Shown: positions 1-4,959 of the stretch, one piece after another
How the letters are laid out: the number at the start of each line of letters is the position of its first letter
How positions within the stretch are numbered: the stretch's first letter is position 1
NCBI GenBank assembly: GCA_015487895.1
Contig: WFOW01000083.1
Coordinates: 1 to 5,362, forward strand
Direction of reading: 5' to 3'
Length of the DNA: 5,362 bases
Origin: Gammaproteobacteria bacterium
GTDB taxonomy: Bacteria > Pseudomonadota > Gammaproteobacteria > S144-34
Notes under the pieces: model-generated
Told to the model about the DNA's origin: nothing
Databases searched by the model: none
What the model saw: only the letters and a program-made list of their open reading frames with translations
Translations under genes and position numbers: made by a program

Positions 1-85
1 CGCCCGTGCCCCCTGCGTGACCCGCCGCGGCCGTCTTGGGGCGCCGCGGGCATGGCCGCGGCGGGTCACGCAGGGGGCACGGGCG
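1..85. repeat. Perfect 32-bp inverted repeat (long hairpin) at window edge
   Basis: Bases 1-32 are the exact reverse complement of bases 54-85, leaving a 21-nt loop (33-53). The match begins at base 1, so it may continue outside the window. No T-run follows, so this is not an intrinsic terminator. A perfect 32-bp arm starting exactly at a sequence end is the typical look of a fold-back chimera at a contig end. A genuine long palindrome upstream of speD is the alternative. The right arm (54-85) is probably real genomic sequence; the left arm is the doubtful copy. Confidence 0.9.
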
Positions 86-168
86 GGAGGCGGCCGCCCG
101 TGGACGGGCAGGGTCCGGACACCTCTCCGGCAGGCTCGGCGGGCCGAGGGCCCCGGGAGGATGCCACC

Positions 169-993
169 GTGGCGCAGGTCAAGCCGCTCCGCAAGCTCAA
201 GCTCCACGGGTTCAACAACCTCACCAAGACCCTGAGCTTCAACATCTACGACGTCTGCTACGCCCAGACCGAGGCGCAGCGGCGCGAGTACATCGCCTAC
301 ATCGACGAGGCCTACAACGCCGAGCGTCTCACCCAGATCCTGACCGAGGTCGCCGACATGATCGGCGCCAACATCCTCAACGTGGCGCGCCAGGACTACG
401 AGCCCCAGGGCGCGAGCGTCACCATGCTGATCTCGGAGGAGCCCGTGACCGCGCGCCGCATCGCCGGCGAGGAGGCGGGCGAGGTGGAAGCCCCGGGCCC
501 GCTGCCGGAGGCCGTGGTCGCGCACCTCGACAAGAGCCACATCACGGTCCACACCTATCCCGAGAGCCACCCGCACGGCGGCATCAGCACCTTCCGCGCC
601 GACATCGACGTCTCCACCTGCGGGCGCATCTCGCCGCTGCGCGCCCTCAACTTCCTGATCCACAGCTTCGAGTCCGACATCGTGGTCATCGACTACCGCG
701 TGCGCGGCTTCACGCGCGACGTCAAGGGGCGCAAGCACTTCATCGACCACAAGATCAACTCCATCCAGAACTTCATCGCCCGCGACACCAAGGAGCGGTA
801 CCAGATGATCGACGTCAACGTCTACCAGGAGAACATCTTCCACACGAAGATGCTCCTGAAGGACTTCGACCTCGACAACTACCTGTTCGGTGTCAGCAAG
901 GACGAGCTCGGGCCGCGCGAGCGCGAGCGCATCGAGCGCGAGCTGCGCCGCGAGATGGCCGAGATCTTCTACGGGCGCAACATCGCGCGGTAG
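169..993 (+). CDS. speD: S-adenosylmethionine decarboxylase proenzyme, E. coli type
   Basis: SpeD decarboxylates S-adenosylmethionine to give the aminopropyl donor for spermidine synthesis in the cytosol. The 274-residue product aligns along its whole length with E. coli SpeD (264 aa). The proenzyme self-cleaves at Lys122-Ser123 in the motif HLDKSHI, turning Ser123 into the pyruvoyl cofactor. Cys151 in STCGRISPL matches the conserved catalytic cysteine. [19 protein letters not shown] and [16 protein letters not shown] are family blocks, and the chain ends in the usual YGRN motif. GTG 169 is preferred because GGGAGG (155-160) lies 8 nt upstream and the family homology begins a few residues later. 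The in-frame ATG at 52 would add 39 low-complexity residues from inside the edge hairpin. Compared with E. coli there are about 6 extra N-terminal residues and about 5 in the loop before the cleavage site. No speE lies in the window. Confidence 0.97.
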   Translation: MAQVKPLRKLKLHGFNNLTKTLSFNIYDVCYAQTEAQRREYIAYIDEAYNAERLTQILTEVADMIGANILNVARQDYEPQGASVTMLISEEPVTARRIAGEEAGEVEAPGPLPEAVVAHLDKSHITVHTYPESHPHGGISTFRADIDVSTCGRISPLRALNFLIHSFESDIVVIDYRVRGFTRDVKGRKHFIDHKINSIQNFIARDTKERYQMIDVNVYQENIFHTKMLLKDFDLDNYLFGVSKDELGPRERERIERELRREMAEIFYGRNIAR

Positions 994-994
994 G

Positions 995-1043
995 AGACGG
1001 GTGACGGGTTACGGGTAACGGGAGACGGGTAACGGGAGACGGG
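995..1043 (+). repeat. Heptanucleotide array, 7 copies of NNACGGG
   Basis: Directly after the speD stop, seven consecutive 7-bp units keep perfect phase. Each ends in ACGGG, and the two leading bases vary (AG, TG, TT, TA, AG, TA, AG). Variable-dinucleotide heptad arrays of this style are known between genes in several proteobacteria and cyanobacteria; their function is not settled. This is the best preserved of the arrays in the speD-coq7 gap (994-1354), which contains no convincing gene. Confidence 0.9.
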
Positions 1044-1059
1044 AAAGACCGCTCGGCTG

Positions 1060-1072
1060 CACCCGAAGGGTG
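1060..1072 (+). other. Small hairpin downstream of speD
   Basis: CACCC (1060-1064) and GGGTG (1068-1072) form a 5-bp stem around a GAA loop. It lies 67 nt after the speD stop and has no T-run, so it is at best a transcript-end stabiliser. A similar small hairpin, CCCGC (1117-1121) with GCGGG (1125-1129) around TTC, lies further on. Either could be chance in DNA of this composition. Confidence 0.35.
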
Positions 1073-1079
1073 TACCAAC

Positions 1080-1107
1080 CCTCGCCTCCCGATCCCCGTC
1101 TCTCGCC
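1080..1107 (-). repeat. Degenerate heptad array, inverted orientation
   Basis: Four 7-bp units (1080-1086, 1087-1093, 1094-1100, 1101-1107) follow the pattern N-C-Y-C-G-N-N on the plus strand, which is the reverse-complement style of the array at 995-1043. The phase is exact but the units are more diverged, so the call rests mainly on periodicity and on the neighbouring arrays. Confidence 0.5.
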
Positions 1108-1131
1108 TCTGCCGCGCCCGCTTCGCGGGAG

Positions 1132-1197
1132 TGGCGGGAGACGGGTTGCGGGTCACGGGTGACTGTAAACCGTAACCTGCAAGCCGTAACCCGCCTG
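1132..1197. repeat. Two head-to-head heptad blocks, forward then inverted
   Basis: Four forward units (1132-1159) end in CGGG with variable leading bases, and a diverged fifth follows at 1160-1166. Four units in the opposite orientation come next (1170-1197), two of them identical (CCGTAAC at 1170-1176 and 1184-1190). Because the halves are inverted, the region can fold into an imperfect hairpin. It abuts the REP-like half element starting at 1196. Confidence 0.65.
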
Positions 1198-1221
1198 TGG
1201 GAGAGGCTTCCGGCCCCGACC
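1196..1221 (+). repeat. REP-like half element
   Basis: This 26-nt stretch matches the left arm of the hairpin at 1248-1307 (bases 1248-1273) at 22 of 26 positions, including the TGTGGGAG start. It has no inverted partner close by, so it reads as a single REP half next to a complete pair. Confidence 0.6.
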
Positions 1222-1247
1222 GTGGATTGCCACCTGCCACCTGGCTT

Positions 1248-1307
1248 TGTGGGAGCGGCATCCTGCCGCGACCATATGAGGAATCGCGGCTGGAAGCTGC
1301 TCCCACA
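1248..1307. repeat. REP/BIME-like hairpin (TGTGGGAGC...GCTCCCACA)
   Basis: TGTGGGAGC (1248-1256) pairs with GCTCCCACA (1299-1307). The stem continues inward for about 24 positions with one G-T pair and two mismatches, to a 12-nt loop at 1272-1283. The TGTGGGAGCGGC start and the central CCGCGA/TCGCGG resemble the REP family common between genes of Pseudomonas and other gammaproteobacteria. Lying between converging genes, it could limit read-through or protect mRNA 3' ends on both strands, but no T-run supports a classical terminator. Confidence 0.8.
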
Positions 1308-1323
1308 TTGATACGGGCATCGA

Positions 1324-1358
1324 CCCTCGGCTCACGGCATTCGCCTCCCGCCTCTCAG
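1324..1358 (-). repeat. Degenerate heptad block at coq7 3' end
   Basis: Five 7-bp steps (1324-1330 through 1352-1358) keep the C-rich, inverted style of the block at 1080-1107 and run into the coq7 stop codon (1355-1357). The divergence is high, so this is a tentative call based on periodicity. Confidence 0.35.
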
Positions 1359-2005
1359 AGGTAATACGCCACCGTGGTCATGACGCGCGAGGCGAGCCGC
1401 ATGAGGCCGCGCACGGGCGCGGGCAGCTCGGCGCCGCCGGCCTCGAGCGCGCCCGTGGCGTGGCGGCCCTCGTCGATCTTCATCTGCTCGAGGATCGCCC
1501 GGCTGCGGCGGTCCTCCGGCGGCAGGCGCCGGATGTGGCCCTCCAGGTGCTCGACCACCTGGCGCTCGGTCTCGGCCACGAAGCCCAGGCTCCAGCGGTC
1601 GCCGGCGAGCCCCGCGGCGGCGCCGATGGCGAGCGCCCCGGCATACCAGAAGGGGTTGAGCAGGCTGGGCCGGCTGCCGAGCTCGCGCAGGCGCGCCTCG
1701 CACCAGGCGAGGTGGTCGTTCTCCTCGGCGGCCGCCTGCTCCATGCGCTCGCGCACCTCCTCGAGCCTCGCCGTCAGGGCCTGGCCCTGGTAGAGCGCCT
1801 GGGCGCAGACCTCGCCGGCGTGGTCCACCCGCATCAGTCCTGCCACGTGCCGGCGCGCGCGCTCGTCGAGCGGCGCCTCGGGATAGGCCTCGGCCGGGTT
1901 GGGGCGGCCGGTGGTGGGGTAGGGGCCCGCCAGGGTGTGGAGCGCCTGGTCGAGGCCGATGACGATGCGGTCGACGAGCCCGTAGCGTCGCATGGGGAAG
2001 AGCAT
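1355..2005 (-). CDS. coq7: Coq7-type demethoxyubiquinone hydroxylase (2-polyprenyl-3-methyl-6-methoxy-1,4-benzoquinone monooxygenase)
   Basis: This di-iron enzyme performs the last ring hydroxylation in ubiquinone synthesis at the inner membrane. The 216-aa product is the usual length and closely follows the Pseudomonas protein, with blocks [20 protein letters not shown] and DHLAWCE. The di-iron ligands are visible: Glu65, Glu95-x-x-His98, Glu147 and Glu179-x-x-His182. A small hydrophobic stretch at about 118-134 fits membrane association. The start is taken at ATG 2005; a second in-frame ATG at 1993 would give 212 aa. Neither has a strong ribosome site; a GAGG formed at the upstream gene's stop is about 12 nt before ATG 2005. 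The gap to the GlcF-like gene is only 14 nt, so co-transcription and translational coupling are likely. Having Coq7 instead of flavin-dependent UbiF/UbiX-type hydroxylases implies an oxygen-using host. Confidence 0.96.
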   Translation of the reverse strand: MLFPMRRYGLVDRIVIGLDQALHTLAGPYPTTGRPNPAEAYPEAPLDERARRHVAGLMRVDHAGEVCAQALYQGQALTARLEEVRERMEQAAAEENDHLAWCEARLRELGSRPSLLNPFWYAGALAIGAAAGLAGDRWSLGFVAETERQVVEHLEGHIRRLPPEDRRSRAILEQMKIDEGRHATGALEAGGAELPAPVRGLMRLASRVMTTVAYYL

Positions 2006-2019
2006 ACCAGCGCCGGGCC

Positions 2020-3252
2020 TCAGGCGCGTCCCAACGCGCGCGCGAGCAGGCTCACGGGGTGCAGCACCTCGAGCGTGAGGCCGGCCTCCCGCGCCGCACT
2101 CGCGAGCTGGATCGCGCAGCCCAGGTTCGGCGTGGCCACGGCCTGGGGGCGCAGCGCGGCGAGGCGTTCCGCCCACTGCGCGCGCAGGGCGGCGCCGAGC
2201 TCCGGCTCCTCGAAGGCGTAGGCGCCGGCGCCGCCGCAGCAGGCGGGCGCGTCCGCCGCGCGGAGGACCTCCAGCCCCGGCACCCGCCCGAGCAGCGCCT
2301 CCACCGCGCCGCCGGCGCGCAGCCCGTGGGCGAGGCTGCAGGGCGCGTGCGCGAGCACGCGCAGCCGCACGGGGCGCAGGCGCGGCGCGCGCGGCCACGG
2401 GGTCGCGGCGAGGAAGGCGGTGAGCTCGCGGGCGCGGGCGGCGAGGGCGGGCTGGCCGAGGGCGTCGGCCTCGGCGAGGGTCAGCGCGCAGCCGCTGGCG
2501 ACCGCGACCACCGGCGCCTCGCCGTCGTCGGCGAGGGCGCCGGCTGCCCGTGCCGCGAGGGCGCGCGCCTCGGCCGGGCGGCCGGCGTGCAGGGCCAGCG
2601 CGCCGCAGCAGACGTTTTTCTCCGGGACGCGCACCCGGAAGCCGAGCGCGGCGAGCACGTCCAGGGCGTCCGCGACGGCGCGCGCGTCGAGCGCCTCTCC
2701 GGTGCAGCCCGCGAAGAGCCACACCCTGGGCCCCGCTTCCGGCCCGGCGCGCCGGCCGGCGACGCGCACCGGGCGCGCAGGCGTCGGCAGGAGGGCGGCG
2801 GCCCGCCGCACCGGAGCGGGCAGCAGCGGCAGCCGCGCCGCCGCCGCGGCCAGGCCCGTGCGGCGCGCGCCGCGCAGCGCGTGCACGCATGCCCGCAGCA
2901 GCCGCGGCCTGCGCAGCAGGCGGCGCAGGGGCGCCGAGCGGTCGATGCCCGGGGCCCGTGCGCGCGCCGCGTCCATGATGCGCGCGAAGGGCACCCGCGC
3001 CGGGCACATGGCCTCGCACGCGCGGCACAGCAGGCAGCGCCGCAGGTGGCCGGCGAGGACGGGGTCCGGCGCCAGCGCCCCCGCGGCCAGCGCGCGCGCC
3101 AGCGCGATGCGCCCGCGCGGCGAGTCGGCCTCCTCGCGCAGCAGCCCGTAGGTGGGGCACACCGGCAGGCACAGGCCGCACTGCACGCAGCGGTCCGCAT
3201 CCGCGACGATGCGGCGGGCGGCTTCCTCGGACGCTTCGGCGGTCTCGCTCAC
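2020..3252 (-). CDS. GlcF-like (Fe-S)-binding protein with two 4Fe-4S sites and two CCG domains
   Basis: The 410-residue protein matches the architecture and length of the glycolate oxidase iron-sulfur subunit GlcF (E. coli, 407 aa). Two ferredoxin-type clusters are bound by Cys22/25/28/32 ([12 protein letters not shown]) and Cys73/76/79/83 ([12 protein letters not shown]). Two cysteine-rich CCG domains follow: Cys183, Cys215-Cys216 and Cys255, then Cys305, Cys338-Cys339 and Cys379. The block [17 protein letters not shown] is typical of GlcF. Such proteins pass electrons from a flavin dehydrogenase towards quinone. The partner subunits GlcD and GlcE are not adjacent: the 5' neighbour is a divergent ferredoxin and the 3' neighbour is coq7. 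The substrate system is therefore unproven, and glcF is not assigned as a symbol. GTG 3252 is chosen for GGGAG (3262-3258) 5 nt upstream; longer starts would run antisense through the ferredoxin gene. Confidence 0.88.
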   Translation of the reverse strand: MSETAEASEEAARRIVADADRCVQCGLCLPVCPTYGLLREEADSPRGRIALARALAAGALAPDPVLAGHLRRCLLCRACEAMCPARVPFARIMDAARARAPGIDRSAPLRRLLRRPRLLRACVHALRGARRTGLAAAAARLPLLPAPVRRAAALLPTPARPVRVAGRRAGPEAGPRVWLFAGCTGEALDARAVADALDVLAALGFRVRVPEKNVCCGALALHAGRPAEARALAARAAGALADDGEAPVVAVASGCALTLAEADALGQPALAARARELTAFLAATPWPRAPRLRPVRLRVLAHAPCSLAHGLRAGGAVEALLGRVPGLEVLRAADAPACCGGAGAYAFEEPELGAALRAQWAERLAALRPQAVATPNLGCAIQLASAAREAGLTLEVLHPVSLLARALGRA

Positions 3253-3324
3253 GGACGCTCCCGGCGGCGGGCGGAGGCGCAATGCTAGCGCGCGGCGGCG
3301 CGCGCGCGTATGCTTTGCGCCGCC
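3253..3324. promoter_or_regulatory. Divergent promoter region with alternating GC tract
   Basis: The 72-bp divergent gap separates the GlcF-like gene (minus) from the ferredoxin gene (plus). A -10-like TAGCAT on the minus strand (3287-3282) would give a leader of about 22 nt containing GGGAG. A -10-like TATGCT on the plus strand (3309-3314) lies only 10 nt before the ferredoxin ATG. No good -35 is seen for either. Bases 3298-3313 alternate purine and pyrimidine without a break (GCGCGCGCGCGTATGC), a composition prone to Z-DNA. Confidence 0.4.
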
Positions 3325-3648
3325 ATGGGCTACTACCGCCATCACGTCTTCTTCTGCACCAACCGGCGCGAGGACGGCTCGCCCTGCTGCCAGGACCACG
3401 GCGCGCAGGCCGCGCGCGACCACATGAAGGCGCGCGTCAAGGCCCTGGGCCTGGCCGGGCCCGGCGGGGTGCGCGTCAACACCGCGGGCTGTCTCGACCG
3501 CTGCGCGGAGGGGCCGGTGCTGGTCGTCTATCCCGAGGGTGTCTGGTACACCTACGTCGACACCGAGGACCTCGACGAGATCGTCGAGTCGCACCTGCGC
3601 GGCGGGCGCCCCGTCGAGCGGCTGCGCCTCCCGGACGCGGCGGAGTGA
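3325..3648 (+). CDS. Thioredoxin-like [2Fe-2S] ferredoxin
   Basis: This small soluble electron carrier of 107 aa belongs to the thioredoxin-fold (Shethna-type) [2Fe-2S] family. Cys11, Cys21/Cys22, Cys56 and Cys60 fit the family pattern: an N-terminal Cys, a later CC pair after a Gly-rich turn, then GCLDRC followed by [13 protein letters not shown]. Four of the five cysteines would bind the cluster; Cys11, Cys22, Cys56 and Cys60 are the likely set. ATG 3325 is preferred because [11 protein letters not shown] matches the typical start. The in-frame ATG at 3310 would add MLCAA and overlaps a -10-like box. Neither start has a Shine-Dalgarno sequence. A strong terminator follows 7 nt after the stop, so the gene is probably monocistronic. 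Its redox partner is unknown; the adjacent GlcF-like Fe-S protein and Coq7 are candidates by position only. Confidence 0.93.
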   Translation: MGYYRHHVFFCTNRREDGSPCCQDHGAQAARDHMKARVKALGLAGPGGVRVNTAGCLDRCAEGPVLVVYPEGVWYTYVDTEDLDEIVESHLRGGRPVERLRLPDAAE

Positions 3649-3655
3649 GGTCCCG

Positions 3656-3693
3656 GGCCGGCGCACCCGTCGGGTTCCGCCGCCGGCCTTTTT
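3656..3693 (+). terminator. Intrinsic terminator of the ferredoxin gene
   Basis: GGCCGGCG (3656-3663) pairs perfectly with CGCCGGCC (3681-3688), and five T residues follow directly (3689-3693). The loop holds a further 4-bp hairpin (ACCC with GGGT). It lies 7 nt after the TGA stop. This is a textbook Rho-independent terminator. Confidence 0.9.
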
Positions 3694-3747
3694 AGATCAG
3701 TGGGTTGCGTGGTCAGGCCGGGCGCCCGGGCGACCTGGCGCCGGGTG

Positions 3748-3774
3748 TTGACAAGATCCCTCGAATATTAGAAA
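3748..3774 (+). promoter_or_regulatory. Promoter candidate with perfect TTGACA -35
   Basis: TTGACA at 3748-3753 is a perfect sigma-70 -35 box, inside an AT-rich patch (3748-3785) that stands out from the very GC-rich surroundings. The -10 is less clear: TAGAAA (3769-3774, 4 of 6 bases, 15-nt spacing) and GAAACT (3771-3776, 3 of 6, 17-nt spacing) both fit partly. A transcript would start near 3780-3785. Two GGCGCC palindromes (3721-3726 and 3737-3742) lie just upstream and could be a regulator site. Confidence 0.55.
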
Positions 3775-3783
3775 CTGTACATA

Positions 3784-3875
3784 CGCTGATGCACCGGACC
3801 GGTACTCAGCGATCGACTCCTCCATCCTCCTTTGGTGGTTTTAGGCGCGGTCCCCACTTGCCGCGCCTTTTTTTT
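3784..3875 (+). ncRNA. Candidate small RNA or rplM leader attenuator
   Basis: About 92 nt lie between the TTGACA promoter candidate and a strong intrinsic terminator, with no credible open reading frame. A first hairpin pairs CGCTGA (3784-3789) with TCAGCG (3806-3811) and contains an inner ACC/GGT stem with GGACC in the loop. A C/U-rich segment then carries UCCUCC twice (3818-3830), complementary to Shine-Dalgarno sequences. Part of it can pair weakly with GGTGG (3834-3838). The terminator hairpin closes the unit. I recognise no named RNA family. Either this is a free-standing sRNA, favoured by a separate rplM promoter candidate downstream, or it is the 5' part of an attenuated rplM-rpsI leader. 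No anti-terminator structure is obvious. Exact ends are inferred. Confidence 0.5.
3843..3875 (+). terminator. Intrinsic terminator upstream of rplM
   Basis: AGGCGCGG (3843-3850) pairs perfectly with CCGCGCCT (3861-3868) around a 10-nt loop, and the T-run spans 3868-3875. It lies about 155 nt after the ferredoxin terminator, so it is not needed for that gene. It must end a transcript that begins between the two. Confidence 0.88.
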
Positions 3876-3947
3876 GGCCTGCGGCCTCTCGCCCGGACGC
3901 TCGCGGGCGCCGGGACCGGGCCGCGTGCATCCGTCCTCCCTTTCCCG

Positions 3948-3987
3948 GCGGCCGCCCCTTGTGCCGCCGCGGGGCGGCCGCTATCCT
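3948..3987 (+). promoter_or_regulatory. rplM promoter candidate framed by an 11-bp inverted repeat
   Basis: TTGTGC (3959-3964) and TATCCT (3982-3987) are spaced by exactly 17 nt and would start a transcript about 50 nt before rplM. The -35 is weak (3 of 6 bases) and the -10 is moderate (4 of 6). GCGGCCGCCCC (3948-3958) and GGGGCGGCCGC (3971-3981) form a perfect 11-bp inverted repeat, so the left arm abuts the -35 and the right arm abuts the -10. Each arm contains the self-complementary octamer GCGGCCGC. This could be an operator, a cruciform or a composition effect. Confidence 0.45.
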
Positions 3988-4045
3988 ATGGCGCCTTCCC
4001 CGCCGGGGACGCTCCAAGCCTCAGTTTTCCTGCGGAGACGGACCG

Positions 4046-4474
4046 ATGCGGACCTACAGCGCAAGGCCCGAGACGGTGCGCCGTGACTGGTACGTGGTGG
4101 ACGCCACGGGCAAGACGCTCGGGCGCCTGGCCTCCGAGATCGCGCGGCGCCTGCGCGGCAAGCACAAGCCCGTGTACACGCCGCACGTGGACACCGGCGA
4201 CTACATCATCGTGGTGAATGCCGAGAAGGTCCGCGTGACCGGGCGCAAGATGACCGACAAGGTCTACCACTGGCACACGGGCTACCCCGGCGGCATCAAG
4301 TCCATCACCCTCGAGAAGCTGCTGCAGAAGCACCCCGAGCGCGTCATCGAGCGCGCGGTGCGCGGCATGCTGCCGCGCAACCCCCTCGGGCGCGCCATGT
4401 TCCGGAAGCTCAAGGTCTACGCCGGACCCGAGCATCCGCACCAGGCCCAGCAGCCGAAGCCGCTGGACATCTGA
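4046..4474 (+). CDS. rplM: 50S ribosomal protein L13
   Basis: L13 is an early-binding protein of the large ribosomal subunit. The 142-aa product has exactly the length of E. coli L13 and near-identical blocks: [35 protein letters not shown] and the family signature at about 105-127 (VRGMLP...LKVYAG), ending in PLDI. ATG 4046 is supported by GGAG at 4034-4037, 8 nt upstream, and by the homology. In E. coli, L13 represses its own operon through the mRNA leader; whether that happens here cannot be read from the sequence. The leader from the nearer promoter candidate is about 50 nt, and a terminator-bearing segment lies further upstream. rpsI follows after 22 nt in the conserved L13-S9 operon. 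Confidence 0.99.
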   Translation: MRTYSARPETVRRDWYVVDATGKTLGRLASEIARRLRGKHKPVYTPHVDTGDYIIVVNAEKVRVTGRKMTDKVYHWHTGYPGGIKSITLEKLLQKHPERVIERAVRGMLPRNPLGRAMFRKLKVYAGPEHPHQAQQPKPLDI

Positions 4475-4496
4475 GCGCAGCCCCGGAGCACGCGAC

Positions 4497-4898
4497 ATGG
4501 CACAGGCCCAGAACTACTACTACGGCACCGGCAGGCGCAAGACCTCCACCGCGCGTGTCTTCCTGAAGGAGGGGGGCAGCGGCCAGATCACCGTCAACGG
4601 CCGCCCGCTCGACCAGTACTTCGGCCGCGAGACGGCGCGCATGATCGTGCGCCAGCCGCTCGAGCTGGTGGAGATGGCCGACCGCTTCGACGTCAAGGTC
4701 ACGGTCAAGGGCGGCGGCATCAGCGGCCAGGCCGGCGCCATCCGCCACGGCATCACCCGCGCCCTCATCGCCTACGACGAGAGCCTGCGTCCCGTCCTGC
4801 GCCGCGCCGGCTTCGTCACGCGCGACGCGCGCATGGTCGAGCGCAAGAAGCCCGGCCTCCACAAGGCCCGCAAGCGCCCGCAGTACTCCAAGCGCTGA
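4497..4898 (+). CDS. rpsI: 30S ribosomal protein S9
   Basis: S9 belongs to the head of the small ribosomal subunit, and its C-terminal tail (here QYSKR) reaches the P-site tRNA. The 133-aa product matches E. coli S9 (130 aa) throughout: [15 protein letters not shown] at the start, [18 protein letters not shown] in the middle, the signature [15 protein letters not shown] at 72-86 and [14 protein letters not shown] near the end. ATG 4497 has GGAG at 4485-4488, 8 nt upstream. It is translated from the rplM transcript. The stop codon lies within the stem of a 15-bp hairpin. Confidence 0.99.
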   Translation: MAQAQNYYYGTGRRKTSTARVFLKEGGSGQITVNGRPLDQYFGRETARMIVRQPLELVEMADRFDVKVTVKGGGISGQAGAIRHGITRALIAYDESLRPVLRRAGFVTRDARMVERKKPGLHKARKRPQYSKR

Positions 4899-4924
4899 CC
4901 GGCCGCGGAGCGGCCGGTCAGCGC
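4892..4924 (+). terminator. 15-bp perfect hairpin over the rpsI stop codon, no T-run
   Basis: Bases 4892-4906 pair perfectly with 4910-4924 around a GGA loop. The left arm includes the last rpsI codon (CGC) and the TGA stop (4896-4898). The next bases are GC-rich with no T-run, so it is a non-canonical terminator or, more likely, a 3' stabiliser against exonucleases. A ribosome at the stop codon would open its base. Confidence 0.7.
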
Positions 4925-4930
4925 GCGCCG

Positions 4931-4958
4931 CGAGCCGAGCGGCGTGAGACGAGGGAGG
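4931..4958 (+). repeat. Weak heptad-periodic leader carrying the ribosome site of the next gene
   Basis: Four 7-nt steps (4931-4937, 4938-4944, 4945-4951, 4952-4958) share a G-A-G-N-C-G-like core, with TGAGACG resembling the AGACGGG units after speD in another phase. The last step contains the purine-rich AGGGAGG. Its GGAGG ends only 1 nt from the ATG, so the overlapping GAGG at 4951-4954, spaced 5 nt, is the more plausible ribosome site. The repeat call is tentative. Confidence 0.35.
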
Positions 4959-4959
4959 C

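Noticed and set aside
52..168. Upstream ATG 52 as the speD start
   Set aside because: It would add 39 Gly/Pro/Arg-rich residues absent from the family and start inside the edge hairpin. GTG 169 has a good ribosome site at the right spacing.
36..1004. A 322-aa frame overlapping speD
   Set aside because: It has His/Arg/Pro-rich composition typical of an out-of-frame shadow, while the speD frame is fully conserved.
995..1197. CRISPR array
   Set aside because: The repeat unit is only 7 nt with no spacers, and orientation switches between blocks; no cas gene is present.
893..1335. Two small minus-strand frames in the speD-coq7 gap
   Set aside because: They are translations of heptad and REP repeats, with no ribosome site and no family features.
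2006..3181. An open frame continuing coq7 upstream to give a 608-aa fusion on the minus strand
   Set aside because: The N-terminal 390 or so residues are Arg/Ala/Pro-rich shadow translation of the GlcF-like gene in another frame. The GlcF-like frame has all family motifs, and Coq7 homology begins at MLFPMRRYG.
2059..3288. A 409-aa open frame on the plus strand
   Set aside because: It lies antisense to the GlcF-like gene, is low in complexity (Arg/Ala/Gly-rich) and shows no family motif. Long antisense frames are expected at this GC content.
3253..3666. N-terminal extension of the GlcF-like protein to 548 aa
   Set aside because: The extra residues are antisense to the ferredoxin gene, and GlcF homology starts just after GTG 3252.
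3784..3875. tRNA gene
   Set aside because: There is no cloverleaf, no T-loop consensus and no acceptor stem; the ending is a terminator hairpin with a T-run.
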